Positions 14,188 through 24,037 of a stretch of 32,286 nt of DNA are shown here, one piece after another (positions within the stretch are counted from its first letter, which is position 1; each line of letters starts with the position of its first letter). Under the pieces are notes generated by a model, which had not been told where the DNA came from, did not search any database, and saw nothing but the letters and a program-made list of their open reading frames with translations. This stretch comes from an uncultured Clostridia bacterium. Its GTDB lineage: Bacteria; Bacillota; Clostridia; Christensenellales; CAG-138. The position numbers were made by a program, and so were the translations under genes. The stretch lies in assembly GCA_905235205.1 (NCBI GenBank), contig CAJOKM010000007.1, forward strand, positions 1 to 32,286. Direction: 5' to 3'.

Positions 14188-15264
14188 ATGAACGCAGAGT
14201 TTATCGAAGCACTGAACGCGCTCGAAAAGGAACGCGGCATCAAGAAGTCCGTGCTGATCAGCGCATTTGAATCCGCCCTGATCGTCGCGTACAAGCGCAA
14301 TTACAATTCAACGGGCAACGTCCGCGCCGAAGTGGACGGCGACACCGGGGAATACCATATCTACGCGTCCAAGACCGTTGTGGAAACGGTCGAGAATCCG
14401 TCGCAGGAGATCTCTTTGGAGCGCGCGAAAAAGGTCAATCCGCTGTACGAGCTCGGCGACGTGCTCGAGGAGGAAGCGTTCGCGAAGGACTTCGGCCGCA
14501 TCGCCGCGCAGACGGCGAAGCAGGTCATGGTGCAGCGCATTCGCGAGGCGGAGCGCGGCAACATCTATGAGGAGTACGTCGAGAAGGAGAACGAGATTCT
14601 CACCGCGATCGTGCAGCGCGTGGAAAAGGGCAACGCGTACGTCGAGCTGGGCAAGACGGACGGTATCCTGACCGCAAACGAAATGATCCCCGGCGAAACG
14701 TACGAGAACAACGAGCGCATCAAGGTGTACGTGCTCGAGGTCCGCAAGGAGAACAAGGGCCCGCAGGTCGTCGTAAGCCGTACGCATCCGGGACTGGTCA
14801 AGCGTCTCTTTGAGCTCGAAGTGCCTGAGATTATGAGCGGCACGGTGCAGATCAAGTCGATCGCGCGCGAAGCCGGATTCCGCACCAAGGTGTCCGTGTT
14901 TTCCACCGATCCGCAGGTCGACGCCGTCGGCGCATGCGTCGGGCCGCGCGGCGCGCGTGTGGAGCGCATCGTGAATGAACTGCACAACGAGAAGATCGAT
15001 ATCATCGAATACGATTCCGACAGCGCCATCTATATCGCAAAGGCGTTGAGCCCCGCGAAGGTTTTGATGGTCTATGTCAACGAAGAGGAGAAGGCGGCGC
15101 GCGTGGTCGTGCCCGACTCGCAGCTGTCGCTCGCCATCGGCAAGGAAGGTCAGAACGCGCGTCTCGCGGCGAAGCTGACCGGCTGGAAGATCGATATCAA
15201 GAGCCAGTCGCAGGCGGACGAAGCCATGCAGGCGGCGGAAGAGGAACAGGGTTCGGAGGAATAA
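14188..15264 (+). CDS. nusA: Transcription termination/antitermination factor NusA
   Basis: A 358-residue RNA polymerase-associated factor that promotes pausing and hairpin-dependent termination. Domain order is as expected: N-terminal polymerase-binding domain (1-125, [26 protein letters not shown]), S1 domain (about 135-200, with [16 protein letters not shown]), and two KH domains (about 205-345; [15 protein letters not shown] and [17 protein letters not shown]). There is no C-terminal acidic repeat region beyond a short Glu-rich tail, as is normal for Bacillota. AGAAAGGA precedes the ATG at 14188. It may control its own operon through the hairpin before rimP. Confidence 0.97.
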   Translation: MNAEFIEALNALEKERGIKKSVLISAFESALIVAYKRNYNSTGNVRAEVDGDTGEYHIYASKTVVETVENPSQEISLERAKKVNPLYELGDVLEEEAFAKDFGRIAAQTAKQVMVQRIREAERGNIYEEYVEKENEILTAIVQRVEKGNAYVELGKTDGILTANEMIPGETYENNERIKVYVLEVRKENKGPQVVVSRTHPGLVKRLFELEVPEIMSGTVQIKSIAREAGFRTKVSVFSTDPQVDAVGACVGPRGARVERIVNELHNEKIDIIEYDSDSAIYIAKALSPAKVLMVYVNEEEKAARVVVPDSQLSLAIGKEGQNARLAAKLTGWKIDIKSQSQADEAMQAAEEEQGSEE

Positions 15265-15268
15265 ACGG

Positions 15269-15541
15269 TTGAAAAAGATCCCGATGCGGATGTGCGTCGC
15301 CTGCCGCGAAATGCGGACGAAAAAGGAACTGATGCGCATCGTGAAAACGGCGGACGGTACGCTTTCGCTCGACCTCTCGGGCAAACTGAACGGACGCGGC
15401 GCATACCTTTGCCGCGCCGAGAACTGCCTTTTGCGCGCCGTCAAAACGCGCGCGTTCGAGCGCGCGCTGGAAGCGCCGCTTTCCGAGCCGGTGATCGAAG
15501 CGCTCCGGGAGGAGATTCTGAAAAATGGACCGGCTGTTTAA
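15269..15541 (+). CDS. rnpM: RnpM/YlxR family RNA-binding protein
   Basis: A 90-residue basic protein of the YlxR family, whose member RnpM binds and modulates RNase P RNA in Bacillus. The family signatures RMCVACREM near the N-terminus and [11 protein letters not shown] in the middle are present. The start is a TTG at 15269, chosen because GGAGGA (15255-15260) lies eight bases ahead and because it gives the motif close to the N-terminus. It lies four bases after nusA and overlaps rplGA by 17 bases, so it is within the tightly packed operon where the family always occurs. Confidence 0.92.
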   Translation: MKKIPMRMCVACREMRTKKELMRIVKTADGTLSLDLSGKLNGRGAYLCRAENCLLRAVKTRAFERALEAPLSEPVIEALREEILKNGPAV

Positions 15542-15833
15542 CGCGATCGGGCTTTGCATGAAGGCGGGAAAAGCGCAGAGCGGCGCGTTTCAAACCGAGA
15601 ACGCGATTCGTTCGGGCAAAGCGAAGCTGGTGCTTTTGGAGACGTCCGCTTCCGAAGCAACGAAAGAACACTACGAGAAGATGTGCGCAGCGCACGGCGT
15701 TCCGCTCTATATGACGGAGACCGTAGGCCGCGCGATCGGAAAGGATTCGCGCATCGTCATGGCGGTGACGGATCCGGCGTTTCAAACCATGATAGAGAGC
15801 GCAATGCGCAATACCGATGAAAAGCGGGGATGA
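15525..15833 (+). CDS. rplGA: L7Ae-family ribosomal protein (YlxQ)
   Basis: A 102-residue protein of the L7Ae/L30e/YbxF fold that probably binds kink-turn RNA, perhaps in the ribosome. Visible features are [38 protein letters not shown] and the late [19 protein letters not shown], which match the YlxQ group in order and length. It begins inside the end of rnpM and its stop overlaps the infB start (ATGA), so translation of three successive genes is coupled. The precise RNA target is not known for this group. Confidence 0.9.
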   Translation: MDRLFNAIGLCMKAGKAQSGAFQTENAIRSGKAKLVLLETSASEATKEHYEKMCAAHGVPLYMTETVGRAIGKDSRIVMAVTDPAFQTMIESAMRNTDEKRG

Positions 15834-18298
15834 GTATGGCAACGAATTTTCTGGAAACAGCAAAAACTCTGAAAACGGAGATGCAGACACTGCTTCACGC
15901 GCTGGAAGCGACGAAGGGCTCGATCGGCGAGCTTTTGGACGCCGCGCGCCGCACGGAAGGCAGTATGATCGACCGTGAGGAAAAAGAAAAACAGGAGCGG
16001 GAAGCGAAGGAACGCGCGGAGCGCTTAAAAGCGCTGCTCGAAAGCGAGACGGACCTTGCCGCGCATGCGGGCGGCAACGGCGCGGAAGAGACGGAGGAGT
16101 CCACGGCGCAGCCCGAGGCGCCCGTTGTGCCGTTTGAGACGGTTTCGGAACCGAAGAAACCCGTCGAACGTCCGACCAAGCCGCGCGAGGACGCGCGACC
16201 GGCACAGCAAAAGTCCGAACGACCCCAGGAGAGGGCGCGCAAGGATTCGCCGCGTCCGCAGGAGAACCGCGGGACCGACAACCGCGCGCCGCGCCGCGAC
16301 AATCCCGCACAGCGCGCCGTGATGATCAATCCGCCGAGTTCCTCGGACAGCAACCGGGGCAGAAACGATCGAAAGAAGCCGTTTGAATCAACGGATAAGA
16401 AAGCGAAGAACAAGAAGACGATGATGAAGGAAGCAGGCCCGACCGCGCGCGGCTGGGAGGACGACGGACAAATGGGCAATCGCCGCAAGGCGAAGCGTCA
16501 GCAGGCGGAGACACAGCAGCCCAAGCCTGCGCCCGTGGTAATCGATCACGCCGTCATCACGACCGAGACGATCACGGTCAAGGATCTGTCCGAAAAGATC
16601 GGCAAGCCCGCAAACGAGATCTTAAAGAAACTGCTGATGCTCGGCATCATCGCCAACATCAATCAGGAACTGGATTTCGACACCTGCGAACTCATCGCGA
16701 GCGAGTTCGACATCACGCTCGAACAGCAGCTTGCAAAATCGTTTGAAGACGTGCTGATGGACGCCGCGGAGGACGCCGACGCGCCCGAAACGTTGAAGCC
16801 GCGTCCGCCGGTCGTCACGATCATGGGTCACGTCGATCACGGCAAGACGTCGCTTTTAGACGCGATCCGCAACTCGCACGTCACCGCAGGCGAAGCGGGC
16901 GGCATTACGCAGCATATCGGCGCGTATACCGTCACCTTAAACGGCAAGCAGATCACGTTTATCGACACGCCGGGTCACGAGGCGTTTACCGCCATGCGTG
17001 CGCGCGGCGCGCAGGTCACGGATATCGTCATCCTGGTCGTCGCGGCGGACGACGGCATCATGCCGCAGACCATCGAGGCGATCAACCACGCGAAGGCGGC
17101 GAACGTGCCGATCATTGTCGCGATCAACAAGATCGACCGCGACACCGCGGATCCCGACCGCGTCAAACAGCAGCTCACCGAGTACGGGCTCGTCACCGAG
17201 GAATGGGGCGGCGACACGATCTGCGTGCCGGTTTCGGCAAAGAAGCAGATCAATCTCGATCAGCTGCTCGAAATGGTCCTTTTGCAGGCGGACGTTCTGG
17301 AGCTCAAAGCGAACCCGGATCGCCTTGCGAAGGGTACGATCATCGAAGCGCAGCTTGATAAGGCGCGCGGTCCGGTGGCGACCGTGCTCGTGCAAAACGG
17401 CACGCTGAAAAAGGGCGATACGATCGTTGCCGGTACGGCATACGGGCGTGTGCGCGCCATGATGGACGACAAGGGCCGCTCCGTGAGCAGCGCGGGCCCG
17501 TCCACGCCGGTCGAGGTGCTCGGCTTCAACGAGGTTCCGGCGGCGGGCGATACGCTGTTTGCCGCGGACGACGACAAACTCAACCGCCAGGTCGCGGAGG
17601 AACGCCGCGATCGGCTCAAAGCGGCGCAGATCAAGCAGGCGCAGAAGGTCTCCTTGGACGATCTGTTCAATCAGATGGCGGAAGGCGAGCTCAAGGATCT
17701 GAACCTCATTATCAAGGCGGACGTGCAGGGCTCGGTCGAAGCGGTCAAGCAGGCGCTTGAAAAGCTCAGCAACGACGAAGTCCGCGTGCGCTGCATCCAC
17801 AGCGGCGTCGGCGCGATCACCGGATCGGACATCATGTTCGCGTCCGCGTCGAACGCGATCGTGATCGGCTTCAACGTGCGTCCGGATTCCACGGCGCGCG
17901 CGACCGCCGAAAAGGAAAAGGTCGACGTGCGGACCTATCGCGTCATCTATAACGCGATCGAGGACGTGGAGAACGCGATGAAGGGTATGTTCAAGCCGGT
18001 CTTCCAGGAGGTCGAGCTCGGGCGCTGCACCGTTCGCAGCACGTTCCGTGTTTCCGGCGTCGGCACGATCGCTGGCGCGTACGTCAACGAAGGCAAGGTC
18101 ACGCGGTCCGCGCAGGTGCGCGTCGTGCGCGGCGGCATCGTGATCCACGACGGCAGGATCGCTTCGCTGAAGCGGTTCAAGGACGACGCCAGGGAAGTCC
18201 TTGCGGGCTACGAGTGCGGTATTTCGATCGAGAACTTCAACGATATCCTCGAAGAGGACGTTATTGAATGCTATGTGATGGAGGAAGTGAAGCGCTGA
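15830..18298 (+). CDS. infB: Translation initiation factor IF-2
   Basis: A GTPase of 822 residues that delivers initiator tRNA to the 30S subunit. The first 220 residues or so are highly charged, low-complexity sequence (Arg/Pro/Glu/Lys-rich), as is common and variable in IF-2. An IF2-N-like segment follows ([20 protein letters not shown], about 245-290). The G domain has GHVDHGKT (from residue 333), DTPGHEAF (about 379), NKID (about 433) and SAKK; domains II to IV follow, with [12 protein letters not shown] and [14 protein letters not shown]. The start is either the ATG at 15830, overlapping the YlxQ stop, or the ATG at 15836, which is better spaced from GGGG at 15826-15829; the difference is two residues. 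Confidence 0.97.
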   Translation: MSMATNFLETAKTLKTEMQTLLHALEATKGSIGELLDAARRTEGSMIDREEKEKQEREAKERAERLKALLESETDLAAHAGGNGAEETEESTAQPEAPVVPFETVSEPKKPVERPTKPREDARPAQQKSERPQERARKDSPRPQENRGTDNRAPRRDNPAQRAVMINPPSSSDSNRGRNDRKKPFESTDKKAKNKKTMMKEAGPTARGWEDDGQMGNRRKAKRQQAETQQPKPAPVVIDHAVITTETITVKDLSEKIGKPANEILKKLLMLGIIANINQELDFDTCELIASEFDITLEQQLAKSFEDVLMDAAEDADAPETLKPRPPVVTIMGHVDHGKTSLLDAIRNSHVTAGEAGGITQHIGAYTVTLNGKQITFIDTPGHEAFTAMRARGAQVTDIVILVVAADDGIMPQTIEAINHAKAANVPIIVAINKIDRDTADPDRVKQQLTEYGLVTEEWGGDTICVPVSAKKQINLDQLLEMVLLQADVLELKANPDRLAKGTIIEAQLDKARGPVATVLVQNGTLKKGDTIVAGTAYGRVRAMMDDKGRSVSSAGPSTPVEVLGFNEVPAAGDTLFAADDDKLNRQVAEERRDRLKAAQIKQAQKVSLDDLFNQMAEGELKDLNLIIKADVQGSVEAVKQALEKLSNDEVRVRCIHSGVGAITGSDIMFASASNAIVIGFNVRPDSTARATAEKEKVDVRTYRVIYNAIEDVENAMKGMFKPVFQEVELGRCTVRSTFRVSGVGTIAGAYVNEGKVTRSAQVRVVRGGIVIHDGRIASLKRFKDDAREVLAGYECGISIENFNDILEEDVIECYVMEEVKR

Positions 18299-18672
18299 TG
18301 GCAAAGGTCCGAAATGAACGGCTCCGCGAGGAGTTGAAAAAAACGGTCAGCGCGATCATCTTCGATATGAAGGATCCGCGGATCCCTGCGGTGACCTCGA
18401 TCACCGAGATGGAAGTGACGCCCGATCTCAAATACGCCAAGGCGCATGTGTCCGTGTACGACGCGGACGAGAACGCGGCAAAGACCGCGGTCGACGCGCT
18501 GAACCATGCGGCGGGTTTTATCGCGCATGAGGTCGGTACGCGCATGACGATCCGACGCGTGCCCGCGATCCGCTTTGTCGCGGACGACTCGATCGCGTAC
18601 TCCGTGCATATCTCGGAGGTCATTCGCTCGCTGCACAAGGACGACAAACCCGAACAGGAGACAGAAGCATGA
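18298..18672 (+). CDS. rbfA: Ribosome-binding factor A
   Basis: A 124-residue KH-fold protein that binds the 30S subunit late in assembly and acts on the 16S 5' end. The family features RNERLREELKKTVSAII, KDPRIPAVTSITEMEVTPDL and YAKAHVSVY are all present. The ATG at 18298 shares its first base with the infB stop codon (TGATG), indicating coupling. The frame is open for ten codons upstream inside infB, but these have no family similarity. The protein ends about where family members do, after a short charged tail (LHKDDKPEQETEA). Confidence 0.95.
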   Translation: MAKVRNERLREELKKTVSAIIFDMKDPRIPAVTSITEMEVTPDLKYAKAHVSVYDADENAAKTAVDALNHAAGFIAHEVGTRMTIRRVPAIRFVADDSIAYSVHISEVIRSLHKDDKPEQETEA

Positions 18673-19625
18673 ACTGTTCCCGCGCGGCGGCATTTATACA
18701 ATCGCATCACACGTTTTATCTGGCAGCCCATCAGTCGCCCGACGGCGATACGTTGGGCTCCTGCCTTGCGCTTCGGTCGGCGCTTCTTGCGCTCGGCAAG
18801 GAAGCAACCGTGGTCTGTCCCGATCCCGTGCCCGAATACCTGCGCTTTTTAGCCGGCGCGGAAACGGTCACGGGCACGGAGCGCATCGAGGTCCCGCGCG
18901 AAGCGGTGATCTATATTGACTGCGCGGAGCACGGCAGAACGGGCGCGCTGCAGCCGGTGCTTGAACAGGCGCCGTATCAGTTCTGCATCGATCATCACGG
19001 GACGAATCCCCGCTGTACCAAGGATGGGGACTGGGTGGAGCACGTCGGCGCGACGGGCGAGCTGATCCTAAGACTTCTCGAACAGATCGGCGCGCCGATC
19101 ACAAAGAACGTCGCGGTTGCGCTGTATACGGCGATCACGACCGATACGGGCAATTTCGCCTATTCGAACACCACGGCGGACTCGCTGCGCGCCGGCGCGA
19201 AGCTTTTAGAGTGCGGCATCGACGTTTCGGAACTGAACCGGATCCTGTTCCGGTCCATGCGGCTAAGCAAGGCAAAGCTCATTGCATACGTGCTCTCAAA
19301 CATGGAGCTTCTGCGCGACGGCGCAATCGCCGTTGCGGCGATCCCCGAGTCGGTTCTGGACGCGTACGGCGCGACCAAAGAGGACTGCGAGGGGCTGATC
19401 GATTCGCTTCGCGATATCGACACGGTGGAAGCCGCGTGCGTTTTGCGCGAGTCAAAGGACGGCGTGCGTGTGAGCATGCGCTCCAAGCGCGCCTGCGACG
19501 TGGCGGCGATCGCAAAGCGGTTCGGCGGCGGCGGACATCAGCGCGCGGCGGGATGTACGCTGTATATGCCCCTTTCGGACGCGCTCACAGCGATGAAAGA
19601 AGCGCTTTTTAAGGCATTTGTATGA
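18669..19625 (+). CDS. nrnA: DHH/DHHA1 phosphoesterase, NrnA-like oligoribonuclease/pAp phosphatase
   Basis: A 318-residue manganese-dependent enzyme that degrades very short RNAs (nanoRNA) and, in characterised NrnA, dephosphorylates pAp. The DHH domain shows SPDGDTLGS, IDCAEHGRTG, DHHGTN and TDTGNFAYSNT; the DHHA1 domain ends with FGGGGHQRAAGCT, which binds the substrate. All expected metal-ligand Asp/His positions appear intact. Its ATG overlaps the rbfA stop (ATGA), and it overlaps truB by four bases. Cyclic-dinucleotide phosphodiesterases such as GdpP share the domain pair, but the lack of membrane, PAS or GGDEF parts supports NrnA. Confidence 0.92.
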   Translation: MNCSRAAAFIQSHHTFYLAAHQSPDGDTLGSCLALRSALLALGKEATVVCPDPVPEYLRFLAGAETVTGTERIEVPREAVIYIDCAEHGRTGALQPVLEQAPYQFCIDHHGTNPRCTKDGDWVEHVGATGELILRLLEQIGAPITKNVAVALYTAITTDTGNFAYSNTTADSLRAGAKLLECGIDVSELNRILFRSMRLSKAKLIAYVLSNMELLRDGAIAVAAIPESVLDAYGATKEDCEGLIDSLRDIDTVEAACVLRESKDGVRVSMRSKRACDVAAIAKRFGGGGHQRAAGCTLYMPLSDALTAMKEALFKAFV

Positions 19626-20497
19626 ACGAAGGCATCATAACGGTACTGAAGCCGCCGGGAATGTCCTCGAGCGACGTTGTGGTGGACGTGCGGCGCGTGT
19701 TCGAAACGAAGCGCGTCGGGCATCTCGGCACGCTCGATCCCGAGGCGGCGGGCGTACTGCCCGTGTGCGTCGGACGCGCGGTGCGGCTGTTTGAGTATCT
19801 CGTGGACAAGCAGAAAACGTACCTTGCCGAACTCGTGTTCGGCGCGTCGACCGATACGCAGGACGCGCAGGGAACGGTGCTAAAAACGTCCGACCGGATC
19901 GTATCCGAGGCGGAGTTGGACGCCGTTCTGCCGTGCTTTACGGGAAGGATCGTTCAGACGCCGCCGAAGTTCTCCGCGCTGAAATACAACGGGCAGAAGC
20001 TTTACGATCTCGCGCTGAAGGGAAAGGAAATCCCGGACAAGTCGCGCGAGATTGAGATCGTGTCGCTCGAACGCACGGAAACGCTCGGCACGAACCGGTA
20101 TCTGCTTCGCGTGCGCTGTTCGCGCGGAACGTATATCCGCACGCTCTGCAGCGACATCGGCGATGCACTCGGCGTACCCTCGCATATGGCGTTTCTGCTG
20201 CGGACGGAGTCGGGCGCGTTTACGCTCGATCACGCGTTCACGATCGCGCAGCTGGAAGCGAAGAAGGCGGACGGAACGCTTTCCGATGCGCTCGTTTCGT
20301 GCGAGGACGCCGTCGCGTTTCTGCCGCGGCTCGACCTGAAAGACGATCGCCTGCGCCCCGCGAAAAACGGATTGGGCACACGCGTACGCGCGGCGGACGG
20401 GCTGTACCGGCTCTACTGCGGCGGATTCTTGGGGATCGGCGTCGTGCAAAACGGCAGTGCGGCGCTGAAAGTGCATTTATACGGGGAGGAATCATGA
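19622..20497 (+). CDS. truB: tRNA pseudouridine-55 synthase
   Basis: A 291-residue enzyme that makes pseudouridine 55 in the T-loop of tRNAs. The catalytic motif GHLGTLDPEAAGVLP contains the nucleophilic Asp39. KPPGMSSSD at the start, KTYLAELVFGASTDTQDAQG, QTPPKFSALKYNGQKLYDLA and the late RCSRGTYIRTLCSDIGDALG are in the expected order. It begins inside the end of nrnA (ATGA) and its stop overlaps the ribF start in the same way, so the whole stretch from rbfA to ribF is translationally coupled. Confidence 0.96.
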   Translation: MNEGIITVLKPPGMSSSDVVVDVRRVFETKRVGHLGTLDPEAAGVLPVCVGRAVRLFEYLVDKQKTYLAELVFGASTDTQDAQGTVLKTSDRIVSEAELDAVLPCFTGRIVQTPPKFSALKYNGQKLYDLALKGKEIPDKSREIEIVSLERTETLGTNRYLLRVRCSRGTYIRTLCSDIGDALGVPSHMAFLLRTESGAFTLDHAFTIAQLEAKKADGTLSDALVSCEDAVAFLPRLDLKDDRLRPAKNGLGTRVRAADGLYRLYCGGFLGIGVVQNGSAALKVHLYGEES

Positions 20498-21411
20498 ATC
20501 AGACGGTCGTAGCGCTCGGCATGTTCGACGGCGTACATCTCGGACATCGCGTCCTGCTCGAACGCGCGGCTGTTCGTGCGCACAGAGACGGCGACACGGC
20601 GGTCGTGTTCACGTATGCGAACCATCCGCGCGAACTGTTCGGCGGCGACGTTTCGTACCTTAGCACAAACGAGCAGCGCGAGCGGCTGATCCTTGCCTGC
20701 GGCTGCGATCGCGTGGACAGCATTCCGTTTGACGCGGCGTTTGCCGCGATGGCGCCGGACGCGTTTGTCGACTGGCTGAACGTGCGTTACGAAGGGACGG
20801 TCGCTGCGATCGTTGTCGGCTACGATTTTCGCTTCGGGGCAAAGGCGACGGGGGATGTGGAACTCTTAAAAACGCTTTGCGAAGAACGCGGGATCGAATT
20901 CATTGTGATTCCGGAAGTCTCCGTCGACGGCGTTCCCTGCGCGTCGACCTATATCCGGGACGCGGTTCGATCCGGGGACGTCGAACGGGCGGCGCGGATG
21001 CTCGACAGACCGTATGAACTGACCGGCACGGTCGTGCATGCAAAGGCGCTCGGCAGGACGTATCATTTCCCGACGGCAAACATGAGCCAGGGAACGCAGG
21101 TGCTGCCGAAGGACGGCGTGTACGCGACGGTCCTGGTCTTTGCGGGAAACGCGTATCCCGCGGTGACCAATGTCGGCACGAATCCGACGGTCGGCGGGCG
21201 GGCGCACTCCGTCGAGACGCATGCGATCGGGGAACAGCTCGATCTGTACGGGAAGTCCGTCGCCGTTCGGTTTTTGAAACGCCTGCGCGACGAGAGAACG
21301 TTTGAAAATAAGGATCTGCTGTTTGAGCAGATCGCGCGCGACGCCGAAACGGCGAAAAAAGTTTTTCAAGAACACGAAAAAAGTGTTTACAATTCGGAAC
21401 GGTTGTGCTAA
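20494..21411 (+). CDS. ribF: Bifunctional riboflavin kinase/FAD synthetase
   Basis: This 305-residue enzyme phosphorylates riboflavin to FMN and adenylates FMN to FAD. The N-terminal nucleotidyltransferase domain has GMFDGVHLGHRVLL and VGYDFRFGAKATGDVELL plus STYIRDAVRSGDV; the C-terminal flavokinase domain has GRTYHFPTANM, LPKDGVYAT, NVGTNPTVGG and ETHAIGEQLDLYGK. The ATG at 20494 overlaps the truB stop and follows GGGGAGGA (20483-20490). The open frame reaches back to 20299 in another gene's sequence, but that part is not homologous. A promoter for rpsO is embedded in its last codons. Confidence 0.95.
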   Translation: MNQTVVALGMFDGVHLGHRVLLERAAVRAHRDGDTAVVFTYANHPRELFGGDVSYLSTNEQRERLILACGCDRVDSIPFDAAFAAMAPDAFVDWLNVRYEGTVAAIVVGYDFRFGAKATGDVELLKTLCEERGIEFIVIPEVSVDGVPCASTYIRDAVRSGDVERAARMLDRPYELTGTVVHAKALGRTYHFPTANMSQGTQVLPKDGVYATVLVFAGNAYPAVTNVGTNPTVGGRAHSVETHAIGEQLDLYGKSVAVRFLKRLRDERTFENKDLLFEQIARDAETAKKVFQEHEKSVYNSERLC

Positions 21412-21414
21412 ACT
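21386..21414 (+). promoter_or_regulatory. Promoter for rpsO within the end of ribF
   Basis: TTTACA (21386-21391) and TAAACT (21409-21414) have a 17-bp spacer. The predicted start near 21421 gives a leader of about 80 nt before rpsO, allowing the S15 gene to be expressed and regulated apart from the long upstream operon. Confidence 0.65.
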
Positions 21415-21427
21415 GTCAAAGGTTAAA

Positions 21428-21475
21428 CCGCAAACTGGGTTGATGCGACTCTCCGACGCCATACGCAGTTTACGG
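21428..21475 (+). promoter_or_regulatory. Candidate S15-binding leader of rpsO
   Basis: CCGCAAACTG (21428-21437) pairs with CAGTTTACGG (21466-21475) as a nine-pair helix with one C-A mismatch. Inside, ATGCG (21443-21447) can pair with CGCCAT (21457-21462) with one bulged C, giving an extended stem with internal loop. S15 is known to repress its own mRNA through leader structures that differ between bacterial groups. The fold is hand-derived and the ribosome site AAGGAGG lies 3' of it. Confidence 0.45.
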
Positions 21476-21502
21476 GGATACGAATAAAAGGAGGAAAAAA
21501 CC

Positions 21503-21757
21503 ATGACGAAACAGGAAATTATCGCAAAGTACGCACTGCACGAGGGTGACACGGGTTCTCCCGAGGTCCAGATCGCACTCTTGACCGAGCGCATCAATCA
21601 CCTCAACGAGCACCTCAAGGTCAATCAGAAGGATCACCATTCGCGCCGCGGTCTTTTGAAGATGGTCGGTACCCGCAGAGGTCTTCTGAACTATCTCAAG
21701 GAAAAGGACATCGAGCGTTACAGAGCGATCATCGCAGCATTGAACCTCAGGAAATAA
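21503..21757 (+). CDS. rpsO: 30S ribosomal protein S15
   Basis: An 84-residue primary rRNA-binding protein of the 30S platform. The conserved core is fully visible: [35 protein letters not shown] and [12 protein letters not shown], with the protein ending in IIAALNLRK. The size is slightly below the usual 88-89 residues, but no conserved segment is missing. AAAGGAGGAAAAAACC precedes the ATG, a very strong ribosome site. It has its own promoter and structured leader and is closed by a strong terminator. Confidence 0.97.
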   Translation: MTKQEIIAKYALHEGDTGSPEVQIALLTERINHLNEHLKVNQKDHHSRRGLLKMVGTRRGLLNYLKEKDIERYRAIIAALNLRK

Positions 21758-21763
21758 GAAGTA

Positions 21764-21794
21764 AGGCGGGGGTTTTAACCCCGCCTGTCTTTTT
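21764..21794 (+). terminator. Terminator after rpsO
   Basis: AGGCGGGG (21764-21771) pairs with CCCCGCCT (21779-21786); inner GGTT/AACC register shifts are also possible. A TCTTTTT run follows at once. pnp begins about 60 bp further on, and I see no convincing promoter in between, so pnp may rely on partial read-through. Confidence 0.85.
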
Positions 21795-21856
21795 GGCTGC
21801 GCGTTTCGCACGTATGAACGGCAATCATAAATAAAGATAAAGAGGAAAAAGAAAAA

Positions 21857-23974
21857 ATGCAAAGAGTGTTTGAAACCATGATCGGCGATCGCAAACTGAT
21901 CGTCGAGACCGGGAAGTACGCCGAGCAAGCGGGCGGCAACTGCCTCGTGCGCTGCGGCGGCACGGCGGTCATGGTCAACGCAACGGTCGCCAAGGAACCG
22001 CGCGACGGCGTTGATTTTCTGCCGCTTTCCATCGAGTTCGAAGAGAAACTGTACGCGGTCGGCAAGATCCCCGGCGGATTCATCAAGCGCGAGGGCCGTC
22101 CCACCGAAAAGGCGATCTTAACGAGCCGCCTCATTGACCGTCCGCTGCGTCCGCTGTTCCCGAAGGGATTCTACAACGACGTGCAGGTCATTGCGACCGT
22201 TCTCTCGGTAGAGCAGGACATCCAGCCCGACGTGCTGGGCATGATCGGCTCCTCGATCGCGCTGTCCATTTCGCCGGCGCCGTTCATGGGTCCGACGGGC
22301 TCCGTGGCGGTCGGCATGATCGACGGCGAGTATATCTTAAACCCCGACTGCGAGCAGCGTGAAAAGAGCCGTCTCGCGCTGACGGTTGCGGGCACCCGCG
22401 ACGCGGTCATGATGGTCGAGGCGGGCGCGAATGAAGTCACCGAGGAGGAAATGCTCGGCGCGATCCTGTTTGCGCATGAAGAGATCAAGAAGATCGTCGA
22501 CTTCATCGAAGAGATTCAGAAAGAAATCGGCAAGCCCAAGATGGAAGTCAACATCCATGTTCCGGACGAAGACCTCAACCGCCGCGTGCGCGCGTTCGCG
22601 ATGGACAAGGTCGTCTGGCAGATGGACACCTTCGACCGGCACGAGCGCGAAGTACGCACCGAGCAGGTCAAGGAAGAGACCAAAGCTGCGTTTGCGGAAA
22701 CCGATCCCGACTGCGAGAAGGACGTCGACGCGATTCTGTATCAGATGCAGAAGGAAGTCATGCGCGACAAGATCATCAACAAGAAGATCCGTCCCGACGG
22801 ACGCGCGCAGGATGAGATTCGTCCGATCTGGAGCGAAGTGCATATGCTCGAGCGTCCGCACGGCAGCGCGGTGTTCACCCGCGGTCAGACGCAGGTCATG
22901 ACGATCGCGACCCTCGGTACGATCGCCGAAGCGCAGATCCTCGACGGACTCACGCTTGAGGACAGCAAACGCTATATGCATCAGTACAACATGCCGCCGT
23001 ATTCGACCGGCGAAACGCGCCCCGTGCGCAGCCCCGGTCGCCGCGAGATCGGCCACGGCGCACTCGCGGAGCGCGCGCTTCTGCCGGTGCTTCCGAGCGA
23101 AGAGGAGTTCCCGTACTGCATGCGCCTCGTGTCCGAGGTCATCAGCTCGAACGGTTCGACCTCGCAGGCGTCGATCTGCGCCAGCACGATGGCGCTGATG
23201 GACGCGGGCGTTCCGATCAAAAAGCCGGTTGCCGGCGTTGCAATGGGTCTCATCAAGGACGTGGAGAGCGGCAACATCGCAATCCTCACCGATATCCAGG
23301 GCTTAGAGGACTTTCTCGGCGACATGGACTTCAAGGTGGCGGGTACGCGTGAAGGCATTACCGCGATCCAGATGGACATCAAGATCAAGGGCATCGACCG
23401 CGAGATTCTGACCCGCGCGCTCGAACAGGCGCGCAAGGGACGTCTGTTCATTCTCGATAAGATGGCGGAGACGATCGCGGAGCCGCGCAAGGAGCTTTCG
23501 CCCTATGCGCCGCGCATTTTGAGCTTCAAGATCAATCCGGACAAGATCCGCGACGTCATCGGCAGCGGCGGCAAGACCATCAACGGCATTATCGCCAAGA
23601 CCGGCGTCAAGATCGACATCGAGGACGACGGCAGCGTGTTCATCGCGTCGCCCGATCAGGCGGCGGCTGAGGAAGCGAAGCGCATCATCGACGGTATCGT
23701 CGAGGACATCGAGGTCGGCAAGGTTTACCTCGGCACGGTCGTCGGCATCAAGGAGTTCGGCGCGTTCGTCAATCTGAAGCCCGGAACCGACGGGTTACTG
23801 CACATCTCCCGCATCGCCAAAGAGCGCGTGAACAAGGTCGAGGACGTCTTAAACCTCGGCGACCAGGTGCTCGTGCGCGTGTTCGAGATCGATCCGAAGA
23901 CCGGCAAGATCGGTCTGACCCGCAAGGATCTGCTGCCCGACAGCAAGAAGTCCGAGAATAACGAGGAAAACTAA
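21857..23974 (+). CDS. pnp: Polynucleotide phosphorylase
   Basis: A 705-residue 3'-5' exoribonuclease that degrades RNA phosphorolytically, usually as a trimer. The two RNase PH domains are present ([20 protein letters not shown] in the first; [17 protein letters not shown] and [21 protein letters not shown] in the second), separated by an alpha-helical region. The C-terminal KH domain has [25 protein letters not shown], and the S1 domain has [26 protein letters not shown]. All lengths are family-typical. AGAGGA lies ten bases before the ATG. Order rpsO-pnp is the common bacterial arrangement. Confidence 0.98.
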   Translation: MQRVFETMIGDRKLIVETGKYAEQAGGNCLVRCGGTAVMVNATVAKEPRDGVDFLPLSIEFEEKLYAVGKIPGGFIKREGRPTEKAILTSRLIDRPLRPLFPKGFYNDVQVIATVLSVEQDIQPDVLGMIGSSIALSISPAPFMGPTGSVAVGMIDGEYILNPDCEQREKSRLALTVAGTRDAVMMVEAGANEVTEEEMLGAILFAHEEIKKIVDFIEEIQKEIGKPKMEVNIHVPDEDLNRRVRAFAMDKVVWQMDTFDRHEREVRTEQVKEETKAAFAETDPDCEKDVDAILYQMQKEVMRDKIINKKIRPDGRAQDEIRPIWSEVHMLERPHGSAVFTRGQTQVMTIATLGTIAEAQILDGLTLEDSKRYMHQYNMPPYSTGETRPVRSPGRREIGHGALAERALLPVLPSEEEFPYCMRLVSEVISSNGSTSQASICASTMALMDAGVPIKKPVAGVAMGLIKDVESGNIAILTDIQGLEDFLGDMDFKVAGTREGITAIQMDIKIKGIDREILTRALEQARKGRLFILDKMAETIAEPRKELSPYAPRILSFKINPDKIRDVIGSGGKTINGIIAKTGVKIDIEDDGSVFIASPDQAAAEEAKRIIDGIVEDIEVGKVYLGTVVGIKEFGAFVNLKPGTDGLLHISRIAKERVNKVEDVLNLGDQVLVRVFEIDPKTGKIGLTRKDLLPDSKKSENNEEN

Positions 23975-23988
23975 CGAACAGAATAGAG

Positions 23989-24018
23989 AGGGGCAGAGCG
24001 CAGTTCTGCCCTTCTTTT
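23989..24018 (+). terminator. Terminator after pnp
   Basis: AGGGGCAGA (23989-23997) pairs with TCTGCCCTT (24005-24013), nine pairs with one G-U, followed by CTTTTC. The ribosome site of the M16 peptidase gene starts only a few bases later, so that gene would have to be read through or use an internal promoter. Confidence 0.78.
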
Positions 24019-24037
24019 CTGATCGGAGGTTTTTCAT

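Noticed and set aside
16937..18304. 455-codon antisense open frame opposite infB
   Set aside because: It mirrors the codon periodicity of infB and has the same His/Asp/Arg/Leu-rich composition as other shadows. The plus-strand gene is unambiguous.
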